A model generated the notes under the pieces. It was not told the DNA's origin. It saw only the letters and a list, made by a program, of their open reading frames with translations, and did no database searches. DNA of 62,711 nt, taken from Bacillota bacterium (lineage in GTDB: Bacteria; Bacillota; Clostridia; Peptostreptococcales; Acidaminobacteraceae). The stretch is taken from contig JAGXHV010000021.1 in NCBI GenBank assembly GCA_024636005.1, positions 1-62,711 of the forward strand, given 5' to 3'. Below, piece by piece: positions 8,731-16,574 of the stretch (position 1 is its first letter; each line of letters opens with the position of its first letter). The position numbers were made by a program, and so were the translations under genes.

Positions 8731-9618
8731 CTAATTCCCCTTAATGATTTCAACAACTTTATCGAGTCTGTCCACTAACGGATTGTGAGCTGAGTTTTCA
8801 AGTATTTCAAGTCTAGCGTTTGGTTTAAGGGCAGCATAGATGCCTTCAGCCATGGTCATTGGGACAACCAGATCTTTATCTCCCTGAACAATAACTACTG
8901 GACACTTTATTTTAGATATTTCGTTTGTACCTTGTGAATAACCATTATGTTCACCGGATAAATTGAACCTGGTGAGTGCATAATCCACATCCACAAGATT
9001 TCTTTGTAAAAGCATTTCCTTGATATATCGATTATAATCATCTTCGTCAGGTGTATTGCCTGCAGTGTAAATTGCCATGTTCCAAAGCATTTTGTAAAAT
9101 TTCGCATCTCCTGACTCAAGAGCTCTCAACACGGGAGCGACTTGAATGGGATCCATTTCAATTTCCTCTTTTGTCATAAGCAATTGATCGAGAATTGGTT
9201 GGCCATTTGAATCTCTCTTGAACATTGGATATCCTTTGATGCCTACACTTTCAAGTAAAACGATTCTTTTTACCAGATCTGGGTTGTCGCATGCGAATTG
9301 CATTGCCACACCACCACCAGTGGACCATCCTACTACTTCAATATCCTTCAACCTGAGTTTATCCACGAAAAATTCGAGATCTTCACTAAGATCTTTCAGA
9401 CTGTCAAAACGTTCATGATAAGACGAATGGCCGAAACCCCTCATGTCCACCGCAAAAATCTTGAAATCGTCAAAAAGTTCATCCATCAGTTTGTCAAAAT
9501 GGAGTGATGAAGACATATTGCCATGAATCAACAAAAGAATCCGCTCGCCCTTGCCACCTTCTCTATATGCCAAAACTTCATTTCTTACTTGTATTTTTTT
9601 AAATTCAAATTCTTTCAT
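8731..9618 (-). CDS. alpha/beta hydrolase fold protein (first of a tandem pair)
   Basis: Probable esterase or lactonase-like hydrolase of 295 residues. It shows the HG oxyanion motif LLLIHGNMSSS, the nucleophile elbow GWSTGGG, the acid in QGDKDLVVP and the catalytic histidine in ENSAHNPLVDR. No signal peptide is seen, so it is cytoplasmic. It starts an apparent two-gene operon with the hydrolase downstream. The substrate cannot be told from sequence; family members include epoxide hydrolases, haloperoxidase-like enzymes and carboxylesterases. Confidence 0.85.
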   Translation of the reverse strand: MKEFEFKKIQVRNEVLAYREGGKGERILLLIHGNMSSSLHFDKLMDELFDDFKIFAVDMRGFGHSSYHERFDSLKDLSEDLEFFVDKLRLKDIEVVGWSTGGGVAMQFACDNPDLVKRIVLLESVGIKGYPMFKRDSNGQPILDQLLMTKEEIEMDPIQVAPVLRALESGDAKFYKMLWNMAIYTAGNTPDEDDYNRYIKEMLLQRNLVDVDYALTRFNLSGEHNGYSQGTNEISKIKCPVVIVQGDKDLVVPMTMAEGIYAALKPNARLEILENSAHNPLVDRLDKVVEIIKGN

Positions 9619-9650
9619 CTATATGACCTACTTTCATGACTTAACCGATA

Positions 9651-9680
9651 AAAAGGAAATCGACTCAGCGATTCCCCTTT
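9651..9680 (-). terminator. Terminator of the liv operon
   Basis: Imperfect hairpin AAAAGGAAATCG / CGATTCCCCTTT with one bulge, 22 nt downstream of the binding-protein stop, ending in a short T run on the minus strand. Confidence 0.65.
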
Positions 9681-9701
9681 CATCAATATCATTATACCAT
9701 A

Positions 9702-10967
9702 TCAGTTGATAATAGAATCTATGGCTTGAAGTGGTTTGACTTCAAGCCATTCACCATCAAGATTGTCATGGCTGATTTTTGAAAGATTCATTTCTTGAGT
9801 ACCGGCTCTGAGTCCGTTACCAAAGTCAATCTCTCCACCGAACGGGTTCATGATCGGTGCAGATTCAAGAGCGTCCATATAAGTGTCCCAAGTGATTACA
9901 CCATCGACTCTTTTAAGACCTTCTACGAAGAAGTGTGCAGCAATCCAACCTGTCATTGCATAGACATTTGTTTCGTAACCAACAGTATACTTTGCAAACT
10001 CTTCTAGTGCAAGCGCTCTTTCGCCTTCAAATGATACCCAGCCATTGCCATAAACATCAAATTTTCCTGCGATTTCATTGACTACACCTTGTGCAATTAC
10101 TGGTGATACGTTGACGTAAGTCGTGATCACATCTTTGTTGACATTTTGAGCTGCAAGTTCTTTAAGGATAGTTGGAATTGTTGCTTGAATCGCAGCACCT
10201 ATGATAAAGTCAACATCTGCATCTTTGATGGATGTGACCGCTGAAGATACGTCTGTCGCACCCGCTGCAACCTGTTGAATCACAAGTTCCACTCCGAGTT
10301 CTGCCGCCATGTTCTCAGCACCCCATAAGAGGTCTTTTCCAGCATCATCATTGGTATAGATGACACCAATTTTAGAAGCTTCAAAGTCACCGACAGCACG
10401 TGCGACCATGATTCGGCCTTCTGTTTTGTAAATCGGTTGAACTGGGAATATATTTCTATCATTGCCTACAGCTTTGTCATTATATAGTTGTCCTATACCT
10501 GTTGCAAAATAAACAGCTGGAATGCCGTAACTCTTTAAGTCTTCTAATGTTGCCGCTACAACAGGTGTACCAAAATGTCCTACAATTGCAAACACTTTTT
10601 CATCTTCTACCATGCTTGAAAGTGCTGCTTTACCTTTGATCGGGTCGAATTCATCATCTGTGTGCTTGAAGATGAGATCTCTACCTTGAATGCCACCTTG
10701 CTCATTGATCATGCCGAAATAAGCTTCGATACCTGCATTAAATGGTACTCCTACAGGTGCAAAAGCTCCTGAAGTCGCAGCTGAGTTCGCTACAACGATT
10801 TCAGTTTCAGAGATTCCCTGAGCCCATTCAAGTTCCGGAGCAGGTGCAGGTGCTTCAGTTTCTTCGCCATCTGTTGGTGTAACCACAGCTTCCGGTTCTT
10901 CTTTTGCACAGCCTGCCACAGTAAACACCAATACGAGTACTAATAAAAGTGCTAAAAATCTTTTCAT
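9702..10967 (-). CDS. livK: branched-chain amino acid ABC transporter, substrate-binding lipoprotein
   Basis: Periplasmic-binding-protein type I receptor (Leu/Ile/Val or related amino acids), 421 residues. The signal peptide MKRFLALLLVLVLVFTVAGC ends in a lipobox, so Cys20 should be lipidated and the protein tethered outside the membrane; an acidic Glu/Ala/Pro linker follows. The start at 10967 has GGAGG 7-8 nt upstream; an open frame extends further but would bury the signal peptide. Last gene of livH-livM-livG-livF-livK, about 98 nt after livF. Substrate could also be another amide or amino acid. Confidence 0.9.
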   Translation of the reverse strand: MKRFLALLLVLVLVFTVAGCAKEEPEAVVTPTDGEETEAPAPAPELEWAQGISETEIVVANSAATSGAFAPVGVPFNAGIEAYFGMINEQGGIQGRDLIFKHTDDEFDPIKGKAALSSMVEDEKVFAIVGHFGTPVVAATLEDLKSYGIPAVYFATGIGQLYNDKAVGNDRNIFPVQPIYKTEGRIMVARAVGDFEASKIGVIYTNDDAGKDLLWGAENMAAELGVELVIQQVAAGATDVSSAVTSIKDADVDFIIGAAIQATIPTILKELAAQNVNKDVITTYVNVSPVIAQGVVNEIAGKFDVYGNGWVSFEGERALALEEFAKYTVGYETNVYAMTGWIAAHFFVEGLKRVDGVITWDTYMDALESAPIMNPFGGEIDFGNGLRAGTQEMNLSKISHDNLDGEWLEVKPLQAIDSIIN

Positions 10968-11065
10968 ATAAATTTCCTCCTCTAGTTTTGGACCAGTGTC
11001 GGTTAACTCCCCCACTGTCATTGATGCTCTATATCAGATCGAATCCTATTCGATCAAATACCATA

Positions 11066-11797
11066 TTAGTGCGCTCCAAGATACGCTTCAATCAGTTGTG
11101 GATCATTCTTAAGTTTTTCCGCTTCTCCATGCATCTTGATCTGCCCAAGTTCCAGTACATAAGCGTAATCCGCTATCTTAAGGGTTTGAGCCGCGTTTTG
11201 TTCGACGATGATTACTGTTGTTCCCGCCGCCTTGATTTCTTCCACTATGGACATGATGCCTTGAACTATAAGTGGCGCTAATCCCAATGAAGGTTCATCC
11301 AAAAGCAGTATTTTAGGACTGCTCATCAACGCTCTTGCTATTGCAAGCATCTGCTGTTCACCACCGGAAAGTGTTGAGGATACTTGATTCTTCCTTTCCT
11401 CAAGAACTGGGAAATATCGATAAACGGTTTCAAAATTTTTCTGAATCTGCTTTTTGTCATTTAACGTGAATGATCCTATTTTGAGATTTTCCTCTACGGT
11501 AAAGTCCCTAAAGACTTGTCTACCTTCTGGAGATTGAGCTATGCCCATTGCTGCTATTTTTTCAGGTTCAGTCTTTGAGATTTCCATATCATAATAAACA
11601 ATTGATCCCTCAGCGGATTCAATGAGTCCAGATAAAGTTCTGAGCGTCGTAGTCTTACCGGCACCATTAGCTCCGAGTAATGCTACGATTTCTCCTTCTT
11701 TGACTTCCAAGTCAATGCCTTTAAGTGCTTCTATAGCGCCATATCTGACCACCAAATTTTTAACCGAGAGTGCTGTTTTTTTACTGTTTCGTGTCAT
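11066..11797 (-). CDS. livF: branched-chain amino acid ABC transporter, ATPase LivF
   Basis: One of two ATPases that energise the importer. Walker A GANGAGKT, the signature LSGGEQQM and Walker B ILLLDEPSLGLAP are intact. The 243 residues and the SLGLAP extension after Walker B are typical of LivF. It overlaps livG by 17 nt, indicating coupling. Confidence 0.95.
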   Translation of the reverse strand: MTRNSKKTALSVKNLVVRYGAIEALKGIDLEVKEGEIVALLGANGAGKTTTLRTLSGLIESAEGSIVYYDMEISKTEPEKIAAMGIAQSPEGRQVFRDFTVEENLKIGSFTLNDKKQIQKNFETVYRYFPVLEERKNQVSSTLSGGEQQMLAIARALMSSPKILLLDEPSLGLAPLIVQGIMSIVEEIKAAGTTVIIVEQNAAQTLKIADYAYVLELGQIKMHGEAEKLKNDPQLIEAYLGAH

Positions 11798-12605
11798 GAT
11801 CCACCTCTATTCCCAAATAAGCGACCTGTACTGCTTTGTTTTCCTTGATTTCTTTTGGAGTACCTTTCGCTAGGAACTTTCCAAACGATATGGCGCAGAT
11901 TCTGTCACAAACATCCATCACAAGACGCATATCGTGTTCCACGAGCAATATTGAACATCCAAGTTCATCTCGAATCTTTCTGATTCTGCTTGCCAGTTCA
12001 ATGGTTTCCACATCATTGAGTCCTGCTGCTGGCTCATCCAATATGATCAACTTGGGGTCTGAAATCAGTGATCTGGCAAATTCCACTTTTTTGAGGATTC
12101 CGTATGGTTGACCTCCTACTGGTAGATTAGCTCGATCTTCAATTCCAAGAGTCTCGAGAATTTTATATGCTTTTGCCCGCATCTCCCTTTCTTCCCTCAC
12201 AGCCTTCGGAAGTCTAAACGCCTGGGAAAAAATAGTCGCCTCAAAATCTGTATGTGCCCCAATAAGAACATTGTCGATAATACTGAGTTCTCTGATCAAC
12301 TCCACATTTTGAAATGTTCTCACAAGTCCAAGCTTTATGATTTCATGGACATTGTGATCAAGAAGGTTTTGAGTTTGTCCCTTTCTATCTTTAAAATATA
12401 TCGCTCCGGAATCCGGTTTGTAAAATTGTGTGATGCAGTTGAAAGCGGTTGTCTTTCCAGCACCATTCGGACCGATAAGACCGAACACTTCATTTTCCTT
12501 GATTTCAAAAGAGAGACTGTCTACAGCTTTAAGTCCACCAAATGCAATGGATAGCTCTTCGATCCTCAGTACCAGACCATTCATGTCAACTTGATTGTTT
12601 TGCAT
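11781..12605 (-). CDS. livG: branched-chain amino acid ABC transporter, ATPase LivG
   Basis: Second ATPase of the importer, 274 residues. Walker A GPNGAGKT, a Walker B region LIILDEPAAGLNDVE typical of LivG, and the family marker VRTFQNVELI are visible. The usual LSGGQ signature is degenerate (LPVGGQPYGI), as often seen in LivG homologues where the canonical sequence varies. Gap of one nucleotide to livM. Confidence 0.93.
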   Translation of the reverse strand: MQNNQVDMNGLVLRIEELSIAFGGLKAVDSLSFEIKENEVFGLIGPNGAGKTTAFNCITQFYKPDSGAIYFKDRKGQTQNLLDHNVHEIIKLGLVRTFQNVELIRELSIIDNVLIGAHTDFEATIFSQAFRLPKAVREEREMRAKAYKILETLGIEDRANLPVGGQPYGILKKVEFARSLISDPKLIILDEPAAGLNDVETIELASRIRKIRDELGCSILLVEHDMRLVMDVCDRICAISFGKFLAKGTPKEIKENKAVQVAYLGIEVDHDTKQ

Positions 12606-12606
12606 A

Positions 12607-13602
12607 TCACTTTGCTCCCTTTCTCAATTTATTGAATGCTCTTTTTATGTCGTGTCCCGCATAAATCAATCCATGTGGATAGAATATGATAACGAGGATA
12701 ATTAAAATCCCATTTAAGATATAGGATACTTGACTAAAATATGGCAATTGTTTCAGAAAAAGATCCGGTACAGCAAATACAATTACCGCTCCAAGTAAAG
12801 TGCCATATATGGATCTTAGTCCACCAATGATGATCATTGCAAGAAAGTCGAGGGATAACTTCAAAGACCAAATACTCGGATAAGAATATTTGATGAAATG
12901 TACATATAGGACTCCTGCAATACTTGCATATATCGTTGCAAGCGCAAAAGCGATCAATCGATGTTTCATTAGATTGACTCCCATTGCCTGTGATGCTGCT
13001 TCACTGCCCCTCATGGCATTGAGTGCCCTACCAAGTCTTCCGTTGACCATGTTGTGAGTCAAAATCATAATTGCGATCAGTACGAAGACAATGAAGTAAT
13101 ACATAGTAGCTCGATCCAATGTGAAAATCCCGAAAAGCGTTGGATAATTGGCTGTTTTGCCACTGAATCCGCCTGTAAAGAAATCAAATTCCTCAAAAGT
13201 CTTTCTCATGACTTCTGAAACTGCAAGCGTTGCAATAGCTAGATATATGCCTTCTATTTTCAGCGAAACAAGTCCAACCAAGACTCCTATGAGTGTCGGA
13301 ATGAGTATCGCAAGGAAGATTGCTACCTCAAAAGGTAAATTCAGATCCATGGTTGCATAAGCTGAAAGATATGCCGCTAGTCCCATAAAGCCTGCTGTTC
13401 CAAGTGATATAAGTCCGGAATAACCAAGTAGAATATTTAGTCCAAGCGCTGCAATAGCAAATATAAATGCACCTCCGAGCGTTGTGATATAACTCACTTT
13501 GAAAATGCCCACTTTTGCCAATACCGGTACCATTGCAAGTAATAATCCAAACAATAGGAATTGAAGATATGGATTCCTCAGCCAATTAAATTTTGTTTTC
13601 AT
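12607..13602 (-). CDS. livM: branched-chain amino acid ABC transporter, permease LivM
   Basis: Integral membrane permease of 331 residues with about ten hydrophobic segments. The EAA-like loop GRALNAMRGSEAASQAMGVN is the cytoplasmic coupling motif of LivM, and ALGLNILLGYSGLISLGTAGF is a family hallmark. It pairs with LivH, which ends 8 nt upstream. Confidence 0.93.
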   Translation of the reverse strand: MKTKFNWLRNPYLQFLLFGLLLAMVPVLAKVGIFKVSYITTLGGAFIFAIAALGLNILLGYSGLISLGTAGFMGLAAYLSAYATMDLNLPFEVAIFLAILIPTLIGVLVGLVSLKIEGIYLAIATLAVSEVMRKTFEEFDFFTGGFSGKTANYPTLFGIFTLDRATMYYFIVFVLIAIMILTHNMVNGRLGRALNAMRGSEAASQAMGVNLMKHRLIAFALATIYASIAGVLYVHFIKYSYPSIWSLKLSLDFLAMIIIGGLRSIYGTLLGAVIVFAVPDLFLKQLPYFSQVSYILNGILIILVIIFYPHGLIYAGHDIKRAFNKLRKGAK

Positions 13603-13610
13603 CTCTCCAC

Positions 13611-14486
13611 CTATACTTTCTTAATGATTTTTTTACCAATGAGTCCATATGGTCTGAAGACCAAGAAAACAAGGATCAGAATATAAAGAATCTGTCCACC
13701 CCATACTGAAGAACCATAATAGAGCAAAAGATTTCTACTGATCCCGATGACATAAGCACCGATAACTGGACCGTAAAACGTTTGAAAACCACCAAGAACC
13801 ACTGCAATAAGCGCATTGATCTGAATTTCATCCATCAAACCCAGTGTCACCGATGTCATCGGTGCAGCCATAACTCCTGAGAGCACTCCTAGTATTCCTG
13901 CTACAGCCCATGCGCCCATGGTCACAGTCTTAGTAGGCACACCCATGAGTTTGGCTGTGTATTCATTGGAGGCGGTAGCCCGGACTGCCAGTCCCACTTT
14001 TGTCTTTTGTAAGATATAAAAGAGTGTCGCCATTATTGCAATCCCAAATACAATATTAAAAAGTCCATTATAGGAAATATCTGCACCTAATATAGATATG
14101 TTTCCATCTTCAATAAGTCTTGGCAATCTCAGAGGATCGACACCAAAAAGCATTGGAGCTATGCCTAAAACAATCATTACCATACCGAGGGTAACAATCT
14201 GTTTCGCAACAGGGGACACTTTCTTCGTATGTCTGATGATTACTAGATCAATCAAAAGACCGACAATAATAGCACTGATGACACCAGCAATGATTGCCAT
14301 CCAAAGTGGCCACCCCATAGAATTAAAAAAATATGTGACTACAAAAGTATTGAACATCGCCACAGCACCCTGTGAGAAATTCGTTATGTTGGAAGTCCTA
14401 AATACAATGATTATGCCTAAAGAGGCCAATGCGTACAAACTTCCGGTTTCCAAGCTTCTGAATATGACTTGTAAAAAAGTACTCAC
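13611..14486 (-). CDS. livH: branched-chain amino acid ABC transporter, permease LivH
   Basis: Partner permease of LivM, 291 residues with about eight hydrophobic segments. The N-terminal block SLYALASLGIIIVFRTSNITN and the coupling loop VRATASNEYTAKLMGV match LivH. The start codon is GTG with GAGGTG upstream. It is the first gene of the liv operon. The 194-nt gap upstream to aroE holds no clear consensus promoter. Confidence 0.92.
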   Translation of the reverse strand: MSTFLQVIFRSLETGSLYALASLGIIIVFRTSNITNFSQGAVAMFNTFVVTYFFNSMGWPLWMAIIAGVISAIIVGLLIDLVIIRHTKKVSPVAKQIVTLGMVMIVLGIAPMLFGVDPLRLPRLIEDGNISILGADISYNGLFNIVFGIAIMATLFYILQKTKVGLAVRATASNEYTAKLMGVPTKTVTMGAWAVAGILGVLSGVMAAPMTSVTLGLMDEIQINALIAVVLGGFQTFYGPVIGAYVIGISRNLLLYYGSSVWGGQILYILILVFLVFRPYGLIGKKIIKKV

Positions 14487-14648
14487 TCACTTCACCTCAT
14501 TTGATCAAATTTATAAAGCCTTATGCCATTCAATTTATAATAAAGCAATTCCTATGCCAAAACGCACTCTAATCCTGAAGGTATTCAAAACTTCCATTTT
14601 CAATGTTGACAACTTATTACTACAGAGATTGTACAATTTTAAAATAAA

Positions 14649-14694
14649 GGATGTTCAGATAATGTACAACTTTCTGTACATTATCTGAACATCC
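14649..14694 (-). terminator. aroBA-aroC-aroE terminator with 20-bp perfect stem
   Basis: Perfect 20-bp inverted repeat GGATGTTCAGATAATGTACA with a 6-nt loop. The right arm is the last four codons of aroE including its stop, so the left arm is an exact inverted copy of the end of the gene. On the minus strand it is followed by an A/T-rich tract rather than a clean T run. Confidence 0.65.
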
Positions 14695-15493
14695 CTAAAA
14701 GAATCATTCTATTTTTTTCAGTGTTCATCTCAATTCCAGTCCAAATGCTTTCCGCTTCAAGGGCTTGATCAACCAACATATCAAGACCACCGAGCACTTT
14801 TATTCCAAGCCTTGAGGCTTCGTGCATCAACTTAGTCTCAGGTGGATTATAAATGAGGTCGATGACCGCCTCATAAAATTCCAGCTGTTTCTTTGACACA
14901 GGCATGGCATCAATTTGACTGCTCATGCCAAGAGGTGTGCAATTTACAAGTAGATTGGAGGATTGCATTCTGTTTTCCAAAGCTATATAATCCATGCATC
15001 TTGCTTTCTTGAAAAACTCTGTGTCACTATCCAGAGATCTAGACACCACGGATATATCTTCAAATCCAAGATCCATAAGCGCATGATAAACCATTTTAGC
15101 AGCTCCACCTGTACCTAGAATTGTCGCACTCTTTTTCTGAAGCATTTCCAATTGCTTGAAAAGATAAAGAAACCCATCATAATCGGTATTGTATCCTTTC
15201 CATTTCCCGTCCTCTAAAACCACAGTATTTACAGCACCTATTTTTCGTGCCATCTCATCCACTTCATCCAAAAATCCGATGATTGTCTCTTTGTAAGGAA
15301 TTGTCACATTGAAACCCGAAAATGACTCCACAGCTTTTGAAAGCACATCCAGATCAAACTGATTTCTGGGGATATCTATCAGTGAATATTCAGCTTTAAT
15401 ACCTGCAAGCTGAAACATACGATTGTGAAGGTCGGGTGAAAAACTATAAGCGATATTCGCCCCCAAAAGACCGTATTTTTTATACATTGCCAC
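14681..15493 (-). CDS. aroE: shikimate dehydrogenase
   Basis: NADP-dependent reduction of 3-dehydroshikimate to shikimate. The substrate-binding SFSPDLHN, the catalytic GFNVTIPYKE (Lys in TIPYKE), the dinucleotide loop ILGTGGAAK and the C-terminal GLDMLVDQA are all present in 270 residues. Start is GTG at 15493, with GAGG 5 nt upstream, or ATG at 15487; both overlap the aroC end by 8-14 nt. Last gene of the aromatic operon. Confidence 0.93.
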   Translation of the reverse strand: MAMYKKYGLLGANIAYSFSPDLHNRMFQLAGIKAEYSLIDIPRNQFDLDVLSKAVESFSGFNVTIPYKETIIGFLDEVDEMARKIGAVNTVVLEDGKWKGYNTDYDGFLYLFKQLEMLQKKSATILGTGGAAKMVYHALMDLGFEDISVVSRSLDSDTEFFKKARCMDYIALENRMQSSNLLVNCTPLGMSSQIDAMPVSKKQLEFYEAVIDLIYNPPETKLMHEASRLGIKVLGGLDMLVDQALEAESIWTGIEMNTEKNRMILLGMFR

Positions 15494-16574
15494 CTATACC
15501 TCTACAAATAAAAATTTGATCACAAATGGCGATAGCTGTTATCGCCCTGACCACATGGACCGCCCTAAGCGCTATACAGGGATCATGTCTGCCTTTGATC
15601 TTAAATAGCGAAGTTTCAGATATGGAAAAATCAAGAGTTTCCTGCGGCATTGCAATGGAAGGTGTCGGTTTGATCGCACAATCGAACTTGATAGGCATAC
15701 CGTTGCTGATGCCACCATTGATTCCACCGCTCCGATTGGTTGCTGTGATCACAGCACCTTTGCTGTTTTTTAGAAATCGGTCATTGGCCACAGAACCGTT
15801 CATCCTTGAAAGGCCAAACCCCGCACCAAAACTAACACCTTTCACACCGGGTATCGAAAACAGTCCATGTGCAAGGGTGCTTTCCAGACTATCAAAAAAC
15901 GGTTCCCCAATCCCTGCTTTCACCCCGGTGACCACAGTTTCCACAACTCCGCCTATGGAATCACCTCGCTCTCCAGTCTTTCGGATTTCGTCCAAAAACG
16001 CTTCTGAATAGTCCTGATGAATGGCATATTTTAATTGATTGATAAGTCCTACAGTTGCCTCATCGATATCTTCGAGAGATTTTCCTTGTAAGGTACCTAT
16101 TGATAAGAGCTGTGAAATGACCTCAATGCCTTTTAACTGTAAAATCTGTTCAGCGATTGCCCCTGCAAAGACAATCGGTGCTGTCAATCTTCCCGAGAAA
16201 TGACCACCGCCCCGAGGGTCATTTGCGCCGCTATATTTCATGTAGCCAGTATAATCCGCATGTCCTGGTCTAAAAACTTGATCTGATTCCAGATAATCGG
16301 AAGATCTGTGGTCCTTGTTGACGAAACGGACACTCATAGGTGTTCCAGTCGTTTTGCCTTTGTAGACACCACTCAAAATCTCATATTCATCGGTTTCATC
16401 TCTTGAAGTTGTGAATCCTGATGAATCGGGTTTCCTTTGATCTAGCCTGTTACGAATCAAACCAAAATCCACAACAATGTCAGATGGTAATCCATCTATG
16501 ATGCAACCGACACTATCTCCATGGGATTCACCATACAAACTGATTTTAAATAGTTTTCCAAATTGGCTCGACAT
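15480..16574 (-). CDS. aroC: chorismate synthase
   Basis: Flavin-dependent trans-elimination of phosphate from EPSP to give chorismate. The N-terminal SLYGESHGDSVGCIIDGLP, the FMN-site FRPGHADYTGYMKYSG with PRGGGHFSGR, and the C-terminal RHDPCIALRAV are intact over 364 residues. ATG at 16574 has GGAGG 8 nt upstream. It overlaps the 3' end of the aroB-aroA fusion by 29 nt, so translation is probably coupled. Confidence 0.95.
   Translation of the reverse strand: MSSQFGKLFKISLYGESHGDSVGCIIDGLPSDIVVDFGLIRNRLDQRKPDSSGFTTSRDETDEYEILSGVYKGKTTGTPMSVRFVNKDHRSSDYLESDQVFRPGHADYTGYMKYSGANDPRGGGHFSGRLTAPIVFAGAIAEQILQLKGIEVISQLLSIGTLQGKSLEDIDEATVGLINQLKYAIHQDYSEAFLDEIRKTGERGDSIGGVVETVVTGVKAGIGEPFFDSLESTLAHGLFSIPGVKGVSFGAGFGLSRMNGSVANDRFLKNSKGAVITATNRSGGINGGISNGMPIKFDCAIKPTPSIAMPQETLDFSISETSLFKIKGRHDPCIALRAVHVVRAITAIAICDQIFICRGIGGNV

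Noticed and set aside
14098-14688. 196-codon plus-strand open frame opposite livH
   Set aside because: It is antisense to a clearly conserved permease gene, lacks a ribosome site and extends into the aroE terminator; a frame shadow.
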